This document shows, one piece after another, positions 8,754 through 16,919 of a stretch of 40,838 nucleotides of DNA. The notes under the pieces are model-generated. The model was not told the DNA's origin and ran no database searches. It saw only the letters and a list, made by a program, of their open reading frames with translations. This stretch comes from Candidatus Martarchaeota archaeon. GTDB lineage: Archaea > Micrarchaeota > Micrarchaeia > Micrarchaeales > CABMGC01. A program made the translations under genes and the position numbers. The DNA lies in contig JAMCYP010000003.1 of NCBI GenBank assembly GCA_023476545.1, positions 1 to 40,838 on the forward strand. Direction: 5' to 3'. Positions within the stretch are counted from its first letter, which is position 1, and every line of letters begins with the position of its first letter.

Positions 8754-9689
8754 ATGAACATTTTGCTAATATGTGATCATCCTCCTATAGATGCCGTGCT
8801 AATGCAGTCATGGCTAGAAATGGGTCATACCGTATACCTTCAATTTGGTTCTACTCCTTGGAACAAGCTAGACAAAGTGCCAAAAGGAGTACGTATTGAA
8901 ATGCCTCGCAAGAAGCCAGACTTCATATATTGCGGTAAAGGAAGAGATGTGCTTCGTATACTCGCGCTTAAAATCTCAAGAAGGTGGTTAGGGGTCCCAA
9001 TACTTATTCACCATAGATGGTATCCGAGTTTAGTTGGAGCTCCCCTGTACTATTTTGCAAGAAATACAACCTGTTGTAAAGTTGCTCAAAGCGCACTATA
9101 TAAGGTCTCACTATTGAATTCCAAGGTGGTCTATTGCCCTGTTGACACTAATTTCTACGGTTTATCTGCGAAGCGCTCAAAGATGGTCGTTGCTATTGGA
9201 AACGGTTTCAAGGAACGAAGTTTTATGGGATATGATAAATTATTAGCAATCTTTAGAAAAATTCACGTACGCGACCCCAAATTGAAATTGATTCTAATTG
9301 GCAATAACAGACAGGAAGATTTTCCGAAATATGTAAAATGTAAATTCGTCAGTCCTGAAGGTCTAAGAAGTTATATGCAAAAAGCATCCTGTATATTTTT
9401 CACAACAACCAAGAACCTCATAATGCACAGCATGTTAAATTCTATGAGTTGTGGGGCAAATGTCATTGCCTTTGATTTAAAACCACTACATGAAGTTATA
9501 ACTGATAGAAAGACCGGGTACTTAGTAAAAAACTTCGATACCACCGCCTTCGCATCAAAAGTTATAAAAGTAGCATACCATTACAATGCTAGTATGGGAG
9601 AAAGTGCGAGGAAAGTGGTGGTTAAAAAGTGCGAGAATAAACTGGTGGCACAGCAATTTCTAGATGTCATAACAAAACATCAGAATTAA
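8754..9689 (+). CDS. GT-B glycosyltransferase (GT4-like)
   Basis: 311-residue protein, short for a GT-B enzyme. The N-terminal half starts with a strand (MNILLICDHPP). The C-terminal half has the donor-binding pattern of GT4 enzymes: a strand-loop LILIGNNRQEDFP, then SMSCGANVIAFDLKPLHEV and GYLVKN. The usual second Glu of the E-x7-E motif aligns with the Glu of HEV; the first position is Met/Asn here, so the motif is degenerate. No membrane segment is seen. Base composition is much more A/T-rich than STT3 or the S-layer gene, suggesting acquisition with the island. Donor and acceptor sugars are unknown. Confidence 0.75.
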   Translation: MNILLICDHPPIDAVLMQSWLEMGHTVYLQFGSTPWNKLDKVPKGVRIEMPRKKPDFIYCGKGRDVLRILALKISRRWLGVPILIHHRWYPSLVGAPLYYFARNTTCCKVAQSALYKVSLLNSKVVYCPVDTNFYGLSAKRSKMVVAIGNGFKERSFMGYDKLLAIFRKIHVRDPKLKLILIGNNRQEDFPKYVKCKFVSPEGLRSYMQKASCIFFTTTKNLIMHSMLNSMSCGANVIAFDLKPLHEVITDRKTGYLVKNFDTTAFASKVIKVAYHYNASMGESARKVVVKKCENKLVAQQFLDVITKHQN

Positions 9690-9720
9690 TCAGAATCTAA
9701 GGCGATGTCTTACGAGAGAG

Positions 9721-10299
9721 ATGAAATACACTATTGCGCATTTGACGCACCCGCTGCGCACAAAAGCGAGAGCCTATGAGCTTTTATTCCTTGGTGACAG
9801 ATTCGAGGAGATATTTATACGGCAAACATATGGCTGGATATATTCACAAGTGAAACCTAATACAACTCTTCTTGATTTGGGAGCAAATGTAGGAGATACT
9901 GCAATCTTTTTTAGTATGCATCCATTTATCAAGAAAGTGATATCGTATGAACCACAACCAGAGTTTTATAAAGCATTATTGGAAAACACCAAATACTTAC
10001 CAAAAGTCAAAGCTATAAATAAAGCTATAAATTCCTCTTCGGATCTTAATGCAGCCTTAAGAAAATTCGACCGCATTGCTTTGAAATGTGACATTGAAGG
10101 ACCAGAAGGAGAAATCTTTATGAACGCAAACCTTAGAAACGTATATGCAATAGAAGTGGAGTGGCACAACAACAAAAAAGATGTTGTTACTGCTCTCAAG
10201 TCAAAAAGGTTCATCATAGTTAAAGAATTGAAACCACCAAAGGACATGTTCGGGGTTTACAATAAAAAAATTGGAATTCTGTGTGCCTGCAAGGCGTGA
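9721..10299 (+). CDS. FkbM-family SAM-dependent methyltransferase
   Basis: 192-residue methyltransferase, probably O-methylating a sugar of the surface glycan. The SAM-binding motif I is LDLGANVGDT (51-60), followed by the acidic strand end ISYEPQP, and the FkbM signature CDIEGPEGE (123-131). A purine-rich GAGAGAG sits directly before the ATG. It is followed four bases later by RmlC, so the two are very likely co-translated. Methylated rhamnose or hexuronate is common in archaeal S-layer glycans; the actual target here is unknown. The region is strongly A/T-rich. Confidence 0.85.
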   Translation: MKYTIAHLTHPLRTKARAYELLFLGDRFEEIFIRQTYGWIYSQVKPNTTLLDLGANVGDTAIFFSMHPFIKKVISYEPQPEFYKALLENTKYLPKVKAINKAINSSSDLNAALRKFDRIALKCDIEGPEGEIFMNANLRNVYAIEVEWHNNKKDVVTALKSKRFIIVKELKPPKDMFGVYNKKIGILCACKA

Positions 10300-10303
10300 G
10301 TGT

Positions 10304-10852
10304 ATGGAAGTATATCGGTTTACAAATTTGGGACTTGGTGTAACCTTGATAGAGAATGAAGTGTACGCAGATTCCAGAGGATTTTTTATGGAAGGATTCA
10401 ATAAGGAAGCTTTCATGAAGAACGGCATAGACGGCAATTTCATCCAATATAATATTTCACGGTCTAAAAAAGGAGTTTTGCGAGGCCTACATTTCCAGCT
10501 TGAGCCTTACTCGCAAGCAAAACTCGTAAGATGCTTGCGCGGAGAGATATTTGATGTTGCAGTCGATATAAGAAAGAACTCGCCCACATTCGGAAGCCAT
10601 GTGTCAGTTACTCTTAAAGGTGATGGTAAACAAATGATTTTCGTCCCTCGTAACTTTGCCCACGGTTTCTTGTCATTGGGGGAAGAGGATGCTGACGTAA
10701 TGTATTATGTGGATAACAAATACGCGCCAGATAGCGAACGCGGCATAGCTTGGAATGACTCCGGTCTCGGAATCAGATGGCCCGAGGAACCCACTCTTTT
10801 ATCTAAAAAAGATCAGCAGTGGCCCAAATTAAGCGAGTACAATTTTAAATGA
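10304..10852 (+). CDS. rmlC: dTDP-4-dehydrorhamnose 3,5-epimerase
   Basis: Cupin enzyme that epimerises C3 and C5 of dTDP-4-keto-6-deoxyglucose in dTDP-L-rhamnose synthesis. With the start at 10304 it has 182 residues, the family length. Catalytic His63 lies in RGLHFQLEPYSQAKL; DVAVDIRKNSPTFG and PRNFAHGFLSL are near-consensus blocks; Tyr134 in DVMYYVDNKY matches the catalytic Tyr region. The frame could open at 10271, but that would overlap the preceding gene. The chosen ATG follows the upstream TGA by four bases and is preceded by GGCGTGA. RmlD follows. No RmlA or RmlB is in the window, so the substrate must come from elsewhere. Confidence 0.93.
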   Translation: MEVYRFTNLGLGVTLIENEVYADSRGFFMEGFNKEAFMKNGIDGNFIQYNISRSKKGVLRGLHFQLEPYSQAKLVRCLRGEIFDVAVDIRKNSPTFGSHVSVTLKGDGKQMIFVPRNFAHGFLSLGEEDADVMYYVDNKYAPDSERGIAWNDSGLGIRWPEEPTLLSKKDQQWPKLSEYNFK

Positions 10853-10856
10853 GCAC

Positions 10857-11747
10857 ATGGACAAATTGTTAATTATTGGAGCAACTGGGTTGTTAGGTTC
10901 CAAAGCACTGGAGTTAGCAGAAAGAAGATATGAGTCATATGGCACATATAACACAAATAAAAAGAAAAGCCTTCTGCAGCTAGACGTGACAGATAAAAGT
11001 GCTGTAGATGCTATCTTTAACAAACTCCACCCTGATTTTGTACTTGATACCCATGCTCTAAACAATGTAGATTACTGTGAATTGCATCGGAATGAGGCTT
11101 TCAATATAAATGTGGCTGGCTCTGTGAACATCATCGGAGCTTGTTATAGACTAGGCGCCAAGTACGTTTCTATCTCATCTGATTACGTATTCGATGGGAA
11201 GAAATCTCTCTACACAGAAAAAAGCCTGCAGAATCCTCTCAACTATTATGGGCGTACTAAATGGGCCGCAGAAATTATGCCTGCGATTGTCGGACTAGAT
11301 GCAATAGTAGCAAGAACGTCATCAATATACGGAATCGGAAGCAGCACAGGCAAAAAGAGTTTTGTTCCATGGCTTATTGAGAATCTAAAGAAAGGCAACA
11401 GTACAGATGTGCTTTCTGATTTGTACTATAGCCCCACCTACAACATAGATCTCGCAAAAACAGCATTTGACTTGTACGATGCCGAACAAAGTGGGCTCTT
11501 CAATGTTGTTGGCAGCGACTGCATTTCTAAATATACCTTTGCTCAGATGATCAGCAAAGAATTCGAGCTTGACACAAATTTGTTAAAGCCAATATCTTCT
11601 ACTGATTTGAATCAAAGTGCCAAGCGACCACGCAAGGCAAAGCTATCTGTTAATAAACTTGTCAGTGCTATAGCACAAAAACCCGTTGGCGTGAAACACG
11701 GATTAAAACTGTTGCATAAAGAGATGATAGAACGAGGGTTGTGGTAA
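10857..11747 (+). CDS. rmlD: dTDP-4-dehydrorhamnose reductase
   Basis: NAD(P)H-dependent reductase for the last step of dTDP-L-rhamnose (or a related 6-deoxysugar) synthesis. 296 residues, family length. Cofactor loop GATGLLG (8-14), the characteristic SSDYVFDG (107-114), and YGRTK with Tyr131/Lys135. Arg and Thr/Ser before SSIYG also fit. The start is four bases after the RmlC TGA, and the stop overlaps the GTG of the next SDR, so this is a tightly coupled operon. It shares the low GC of the island. Confidence 0.93.
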   Translation: MDKLLIIGATGLLGSKALELAERRYESYGTYNTNKKKSLLQLDVTDKSAVDAIFNKLHPDFVLDTHALNNVDYCELHRNEAFNINVAGSVNIIGACYRLGAKYVSISSDYVFDGKKSLYTEKSLQNPLNYYGRTKWAAEIMPAIVGLDAIVARTSSIYGIGSSTGKKSFVPWLIENLKKGNSTDVLSDLYYSPTYNIDLAKTAFDLYDAEQSGLFNVVGSDCISKYTFAQMISKEFELDTNLLKPISSTDLNQSAKRPRKAKLSVNKLVSAIAQKPVGVKHGLKLLHKEMIERGLW

Positions 11748-12733
11748 CCGGCGGGGCTGGATATATAGGATCTGTGTTTGTTCGAGAGCTTCTGAACAAA
11801 GGCTATGATGTCACGGTACTCGATACATTGTTCTTTGGTGAGGATTCTCTAGCAGATATAAAAGACAGGATAAAGTTAGTGAAAAAAGACATAAGAGTTG
11901 CTAATAAGGCCGATATGGAAGGAGCATATGCTGTGGTCGATTTTGCCGCGCTATCTAATGATCCCAGCGGGGAGCTTGACAGCCTACTTACTTATGATAT
12001 AAATCATATGGCGAGAACCAACATAGCAAAACTCAGCAAGAAAGCAGGAGTTCAGAAGTATTTGGCTCCATCATCTTGTGCAATATATGGAAACACAGAA
12101 GAACTCGCCACCGAGGTTTCTCCAGTTAACCCTCTGACTGCATACGCCAAAGCCAACTATCAATGGGAGAATGATATACTTCCTCTTGCAGATGATAGAT
12201 TCTCTGTGACTGTATTTAGGCAATCTACAGTCTACGGTCTATCACACAAAATGCGCTTCGACCTTTTAGTTAACAGTTTTACTCAACAGGCATTCCTGAA
12301 TCGAAGGATAAAGATAAAGGGAAACGGAGCAGAATTCCGTCCCTTTGTCCATGTAAAAGATGATTGCAATGCGTTTGTTAGCGCTCTCGATGCCGATTCT
12401 GCGCAGATAAATAAGCAGATATTCAACGTCGGCTCGAACGAGCAAAATATCAAAGTGTCTGATTTAATGAACATGATTCCTGACGCGCTTCATTTGGAGT
12501 GTGAAAGAGAATTTGGCGATTGGGTTGACAAGAGAAATTACAGGGTATCCTTTGATAAGATAGCCACATCTTTGAAGTTTAAGGCTAGGCACAGCATAAC
12601 GGATGGAATAAAAGAGATATATGAGGCGTTGAAGAGTGGTGCGCTTGATCCAAACGATCCTAGATTCATAACGGTGGGATGGTACAAGAAACTCATTTCA
12701 GAAGGCGCACTAAAACTTCTGTCTAATTCCTGA
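11741..12733 (+). CDS. Extended SDR with Asn at the catalytic Lys position
   Basis: 330-residue nucleotide-sugar SDR. NAD loop TGGAGYIG (3-10), SSCAIYG as the Ser/Thr motif, then YAKAN: Tyr135 is present but the residue four later, normally the catalytic Lys, is Asn139, with a Lys at 137 instead. The protein starts with GTG almost on top of the nucleotide loop, so the first strand has only two residues before TGG. No in-frame ATG, GTG or TTG exists between the GTG and the upstream stop at 11717. Downstream blocks (RQSTVYG, RPFVHVKD, FNVGSN) fit sugar dehydratases/epimerases. It overlaps RmlD by seven bases and the next gene's 3' end by 11. It may be active with altered chemistry, or be a degenerate copy. 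Confidence 0.8.
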   Translation: MVTGGAGYIGSVFVRELLNKGYDVTVLDTLFFGEDSLADIKDRIKLVKKDIRVANKADMEGAYAVVDFAALSNDPSGELDSLLTYDINHMARTNIAKLSKKAGVQKYLAPSSCAIYGNTEELATEVSPVNPLTAYAKANYQWENDILPLADDRFSVTVFRQSTVYGLSHKMRFDLLVNSFTQQAFLNRRIKIKGNGAEFRPFVHVKDDCNAFVSALDADSAQINKQIFNVGSNEQNIKVSDLMNMIPDALHLECEREFGDWVDKRNYRVSFDKIATSLKFKARHSITDGIKEIYEALKSGALDPNDPRFITVGWYKKLISEGALKLLSNS

Positions 12734-13718
12734 TTATCTTGAACTGTTTCGGACTGTAGTCTATCCTGCTGCCACTACTCTGTAATTCAATCGCAGCGCG
12801 GATGGCATGTGCTGTTGTTGCAATTCTCCACAGAACTCTCTCTTTGATTCTTATGCTGCCTAACCCTCTTGATCGAGTTTTGCCTTCTATAGACATAATT
12901 GCCATAAGAAATGCCACAGGTATGGCCAGGATCTTATTTACAAAGCCGAAATTTTTGAACGCAAAATACAAATAGTTTCTTTGACCTGTAAACGCAAGTA
13001 GGTCTTTCTTTTTGGAATCGAGAGAATATGTAGAAGTGAATCCCTCCAAATGAACAAGTTTAACTTTGCCATTGTATACAATTTTGAATCCTGCACGTTT
13101 TGTTCTGAGACAATAGTCAATGTCTTCATATCCCATGAAAAAGTTGCTATCTAAGAGACCAACCTTGTTGATCACTTTGCGCTTTATTAACATCACTGCA
13201 CCTGTGACCGCATCAATCTCACCAACATAATCCTGCTGTGCCGTATCTCTTTCCGCTCTCGCTATGTTGTGTGGTGCGATACTGATCTTTATCCCAGCAT
13301 GCTGTATTAGGCCGTTAGGGTAGATTAATTTACATCCAACTATTCCTATCTGTTTGTCTCGCTCAGCAGTTTTTACAAGGTTAGTAAGCCAGTCTTTATC
13401 CTCGACAATGATGTCGTTGTTTAATAGCAATATGTACTGCGGGTTATAGCGTCTGATTAAAAACTCTATTCCGCCATTATTGCTTCTCGCATAGCCGTAA
13501 TTTTTTTTATCTTTTATTATCGCAGCGGTCCTTAGCCTATCTTCAATATACTCAACACTGCCATCTGTTGAGCCCCCGTCTACAACCACTACCTTATAGT
13601 TTTTGTATGCAGTTTGCTTTATGCTGTGAACGCATACATCAAACAGCGGCTTACCTTCATACTGTGTACTAACTCCGTTGTAGTTGCCTATGACTATCGC
13701 AACCCGCGGCATACGCAT
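12723..13718 (-). CDS. GT2 glycosyltransferase (rhamnosyltransferase-like)
   Basis: 331-residue GT-A fold family 2 transferase. It opens with the first strand and NYNG (VAIVIGNYNG), then VVVVDGGSTDGS (43-54), then LLLNND (97-102) supplying the metal-binding Asp, then FFMGYEDIDYCLR as the acceptor/catalytic block; this arrangement is typical of WbbL-like rhamnosyltransferases. A hydrophobic stretch near residues 255-275 may contact the membrane. With RmlC and RmlD next door, transfer of rhamnose or a related deoxysugar is a reasonable inference. Start at ATG 13718; a second ATG two codons on is also possible. Confidence 0.85.
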   Translation of the reverse strand: MRMPRVAIVIGNYNGVSTQYEGKPLFDVCVHSIKQTAYKNYKVVVVDGGSTDGSVEYIEDRLRTAAIIKDKKNYGYARSNNGGIEFLIRRYNPQYILLLNNDIIVEDKDWLTNLVKTAERDKQIGIVGCKLIYPNGLIQHAGIKISIAPHNIARAERDTAQQDYVGEIDAVTGAVMLIKRKVINKVGLLDSNFFMGYEDIDYCLRTKRAGFKIVYNGKVKLVHLEGFTSTYSLDSKKKDLLAFTGQRNYLYFAFKNFGFVNKILAIPVAFLMAIMSIEGKTRSRGLGSIRIKERVLWRIATTAHAIRAAIELQSSGSRIDYSPKQFKIIRN

Positions 13719-13812
13719 AGTATCAAATTCTCGCTGTAATCTGGATTAAACAGTTGGCAAATTAATAGACATACTGAGAAATGGCTTAAGTGATGTTTTG
13801 TTCACGCGTTAC

Positions 13813-14847
13813 TTATATGCTGTTGACTAGTGCTGAATATCTTTTAATAAAGCCTTTGACTGTCTTGCTCTGCGTGAAGTGTTTACTTTCTCTCCTTGCC
13901 TTTTTAGAATATTTGCTTTTCTTTTTCATGTTCAGTTTGAAATAGTTGTTTATACTTCTGGCCACTTCTTCAGGATCTAACGGAACTATCATCCTTTCGT
14001 CAATCTTTCTTACAATCTCCCGTGTGCCTGTCCAATGAGATACTATTGTGGGCAATCCGGCAAGCATCGCTTCCAAAGAGCTCACTGGAAACGTATCTCC
14101 CCGGCCCAATTGCACATAGAGTGAAGATTGTTTGATGTATGGCATAATGCTCCTGACTCTCCCTAAGAATATTATGCCTGGCTCGTTCTTGTATAAGTGT
14201 TCTCCTTCTATTTTTCCCACGATGTAAAACTTTGCGTCAGGAAAGCGCTCTCTGACTCTACGAAATGCAGCTATTTCCACATCTATGCCTTTATAATAGG
14301 CATTCCCAGAGCCGATGGTCAACACGTTGTGCGATCCTAATGAGGGTTTTGTCTTAGCGAGTTTTCGATAAATGTCAGCTTCTATGAATGGATACACAAC
14401 TACCGATTTCAAGCCAGGCGCAATATCAGCTAGTAATCCTTGTTCCATTTTTCCAATACAAACGGCCCCATCTATTTCATTCATTGTGTGCATAGCGAGC
14501 CATCTGTTTGATCCTTTCATTCTTCCAGTTTTCAAATAATATAGCAAAGGGCTTGCAAAGATATTAACTATCTTGGCATTTTTCAAGAAGCCAAGTTTCC
14601 TTGCTATCCCAGGTATGATGTAAGTACTTTCACACAGATATACGTCGTAGTCCTTCGGCATATTTAACACAGATATAATTATCTGCACTGCGCCTTTTAG
14701 GATTTCTACCACTCCATTAACATCAGAATTAAGTCTCGGAGCAGGATAAAACTTCGCACCTACTGATTCTGCCATTGCGGCATGGGAAGGATGTGGATTA
14801 TAATATAAAAACAGAGTCCGTTTCTCGTCGTTAATCTTTACCTTCAT
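13813..14847 (-). CDS. GT4 glycosyltransferase
   Basis: 344-residue GT-B enzyme. The C-terminal donor domain begins around NVLTIGSGNAYYKG and has the family pattern FPVSSLEAMLAGLPTIVSHW ending in TREIV, with Glu at the E-x7-E positions. The N-terminal acceptor domain lacks a signal peptide. An AGGAGGAGG run and a GAGGG directly precede the ATG, a strong ribosome binding site. Together with the following SDR and GT2 genes it forms a minus-strand operon that would extend the lipid-linked glycan on the cytosolic side. Sugar specificity is unknown. Confidence 0.85.
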   Translation of the reverse strand: MKVKINDEKRTLFLYYNPHPSHAAMAESVGAKFYPAPRLNSDVNGVVEILKGAVQIIISVLNMPKDYDVYLCESTYIIPGIARKLGFLKNAKIVNIFASPLLYYLKTGRMKGSNRWLAMHTMNEIDGAVCIGKMEQGLLADIAPGLKSVVVYPFIEADIYRKLAKTKPSLGSHNVLTIGSGNAYYKGIDVEIAAFRRVRERFPDAKFYIVGKIEGEHLYKNEPGIIFLGRVRSIMPYIKQSSLYVQLGRGDTFPVSSLEAMLAGLPTIVSHWTGTREIVRKIDERMIVPLDPEEVARSINNYFKLNMKKKSKYSKKARRESKHFTQSKTVKGFIKRYSALVNSI

Positions 14848-14892
14848 CCCTCAAACCTCCTCCTATTGTTTCTTATGTTGCGTACCCTTCTG

Positions 14893-15879
14893 TTAACTAC
14901 CCAGGACCAACCCAATTGCTATATCTACTGCTTCCGCTGAATTTTTCTTCGGCATCCAACCTAAGGCTTTCAGTTTTTCATTGCTCAGAAAAGCATCTGC
15001 TACATCGCCTTTCCAACCGCGCTTGCCTCCTGTATAGTTGATGCTGGCCTTGGGTGAAACCCGTGACGTCACTTTCTCTGCTATTTCTTTTACAGTTATC
15101 TGATCATCAACAGAGATATTGAATATCTCATTCTGGCCGCTTTTATTATAAGCATACAACATGGCTTCTATGCAGTCTTCCACCAACACGTACGCTTTTT
15201 TCTGTGTTCCATCGCCGAGCACCTCCAATTTCGAAGGATTATGTTTTAGTTTATTTGCAAAATCTATTATGGCTCCATGCAAAGCATGGTTTCCTATCAC
15301 ATTCGCAAATCGGAATATATGGTAATTTATGTCGAACATGTGAGAGTATGCCGTTATCATACCTTCACAGGCGAGTTTTGCCGCCCCATAGAGGGATATT
15401 GGTTTTAGCGGACCATAGTCCTCCGGAGTAGGTTTTACCGTTGCTTCTCCGTACACGGTGCTTGAGGAAGCGAACAACATGTCTTTTACTTCATGTTTTC
15501 TCATCGCGTCTAATAGGTTATATGTAGCTAAAACACCCTGTTCGATATCTATTTTTGTATTGTTTATTCCAATTCTGACATCAGGGTTGGCTGCAAGGTG
15601 TACTATCAACTCCGGTTTTTCTTCCTCTAGCGTCTTACCGAGCAGAGTGGAATCTAGTAAATCTCCTTCCACGAACGCAAACTTCGGATTTTTCTTCAAA
15701 TATGCTATATTTTCTTCGTTTCCCGAGCTGAGATTGTCGTAAACTACCGCTCTGTTCACCTTCTTTATTACCATATCTGCAAAATTGCTTCCAATAAAAC
15801 CTGCGCCGCCTGTGATTAGTATCCGTTTCCCTTTCAATCTATCTGTCGTGGTTTCTTTCGGCACACGTTCACCGTTCAT
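14893..15879 (-). CDS. Extended SDR: UDP-hexose 4-epimerase-like
   Basis: 328-residue NAD-dependent sugar epimerase. A 15-residue leader precedes the first strand. NAD loop TGGAGFIG (23-30), HLAANPDVR, SSSTVYGE (138-145), Tyr164/Lys168 in YGAAK, and a C-terminal FNISVDDQ block. It lacks the DEVYG of RmlB dehydratases (TVYG instead), so it is closer to GalE-type 4-epimerases and does not fill the RmlB gap. The ATG overlaps the stop of the upstream GT2 gene (ATGA), showing translational coupling. Confidence 0.88.
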   Translation of the reverse strand: MNGERVPKETTTDRLKGKRILITGGAGFIGSNFADMVIKKVNRAVVYDNLSSGNEENIAYLKKNPKFAFVEGDLLDSTLLGKTLEEEKPELIVHLAANPDVRIGINNTKIDIEQGVLATYNLLDAMRKHEVKDMLFASSSTVYGEATVKPTPEDYGPLKPISLYGAAKLACEGMITAYSHMFDINYHIFRFANVIGNHALHGAIIDFANKLKHNPSKLEVLGDGTQKKAYVLVEDCIEAMLYAYNKSGQNEIFNISVDDQITVKEIAEKVTSRVSPKASINYTGGKRGWKGDVADAFLSNEKLKALGWMPKKNSAEAVDIAIGLVLGS

Positions 15880-16910
15880 TTTATGTACCTATCTCGCTTG
15901 TATTTTTCTTTCAGAAGTGACATTAGTAAATCAACTCCGCCCTTCTTATTTTTGTACCTGGCAGATAATTGCCTTACCACACTATCTCTATCAAGCCCTA
16001 GGTATTTTATAACTCCCCTGCCGTTTACTTCCTTAGAAATTTCAAAAAGCATTTGGGAATCGGGCTCATCTTTCCACTCATTCAGCGTTCTTATGTAATC
16101 TTTAGTTCCTCTAAATGCAGCAGGCACTCCTAATACTCCGTGTTGCTTCAACGCATAGACGAGGTTTCTTAGCACTACGAAAAAGTAGTAGTCACGGTTT
16201 GCTACTTCTTCTTGAGGTTTCTTTAGGGTTATCTTCTCATACAGCGTCAACCAGCCCCAAACGAATCTACCTATAGCTATATCCTTGATTTTTGCACCTT
16301 CAGGCATCATCAGCTTGGAGACATACTCGAGCATCTTTTCATTGTACGTAGCATATGAGAGCCTATCGAACACCCGATTCAGCTTGTAATATTCTTGACT
16401 TGTAGGATGCCTATGCTCTACCCTGTGCTCTATTGCAAACCCATCGTCCAGTCTTCCTACCCTTCCGTCGATGATTGGTTGCTCGTGGAGTATGCCCCTG
16501 AAGCGCGTCTTTCTCTTTCTGAAGAGTCTTATCTGCCATGTGAAGAAGTTGCTCTGTCTCTGTCCCCTCTCCACCTCCTCATACCTCTTTATGGCGAAGG
16601 CATCATACTCAGGCTTGCTTATTATCGATTTGAGCTTATTCCTCAGCTCATCGTTCAGGCGCTCGTCCGTGTCCATCAGGAGCACCCAGTCGTTCCTGCA
16701 CTTCTTCAACGCCCACATCCTGAGCGGATCCGGATAACCCAAGGCTACAGCCCAGTGAACCCCAACCTTGCTCATGCGCTTCGTACTCCTTATTACTCTA
16801 TTATACTCCGCGTTAGTGCTGGAATCTATCACCACCACCTGGTCCACAATGCCGTACATCTGCCTTATCAGGCCAAGGAGCTGGCTGGTGCTGTTCTTCG
16901 AAAAGACCAA
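15876..16910 (-). CDS. GT2 glycosyltransferase (WaaE/TuaG-like) with a short N-terminus
   Basis: 344-residue family 2 transferase. VDQVVVIDSSTN, DPLRMWALKKCRNDW and the metal-binding LLMDTDERL (78-85) match the WaaE-type subgroup; RFRGILHEQP is the next family block. The only usual start in frame is TTG at 16910. It leaves the first beta strand nearly absent, although the seven codons just upstream (after an in-frame TAG) would encode VRLSLL, a good first strand. So the start may be non-canonical (CTG or TTG), or there is an upstream lesion or sequence error. The first third of the gene is visibly more G/C-rich than the rest. The stop overlaps the next start by four bases. Confidence 0.78.
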   Translation of the reverse strand: MVFSKNSTSQLLGLIRQMYGIVDQVVVIDSSTNAEYNRVIRSTKRMSKVGVHWAVALGYPDPLRMWALKKCRNDWVLLMDTDERLNDELRNKLKSIISKPEYDAFAIKRYEEVERGQRQSNFFTWQIRLFRKRKTRFRGILHEQPIIDGRVGRLDDGFAIEHRVEHRHPTSQEYYKLNRVFDRLSYATYNEKMLEYVSKLMMPEGAKIKDIAIGRFVWGWLTLYEKITLKKPQEEVANRDYYFFVVLRNLVYALKQHGVLGVPAAFRGTKDYIRTLNEWKDEPDSQMLFEISKEVNGRGVIKYLGLDRDSVVRQLSARYKNKKGGVDLLMSLLKEKYKRDRYIK

Positions 16911-16919
16911 CAGAGATAG

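Noticed and set aside
10271-10303. Longer start for RmlC at 10271
   Set aside because: It would add 11 residues not seen in the family and overlap the FkbM gene; the ATG at 10304 has the right length and spacing.
14893-15879. Reading the 14.9-15.9 kb SDR as RmlB to complete the rhamnose pathway
   Set aside because: The site reads TVYG, not DEVYG, and the overall pattern is GalE-like.
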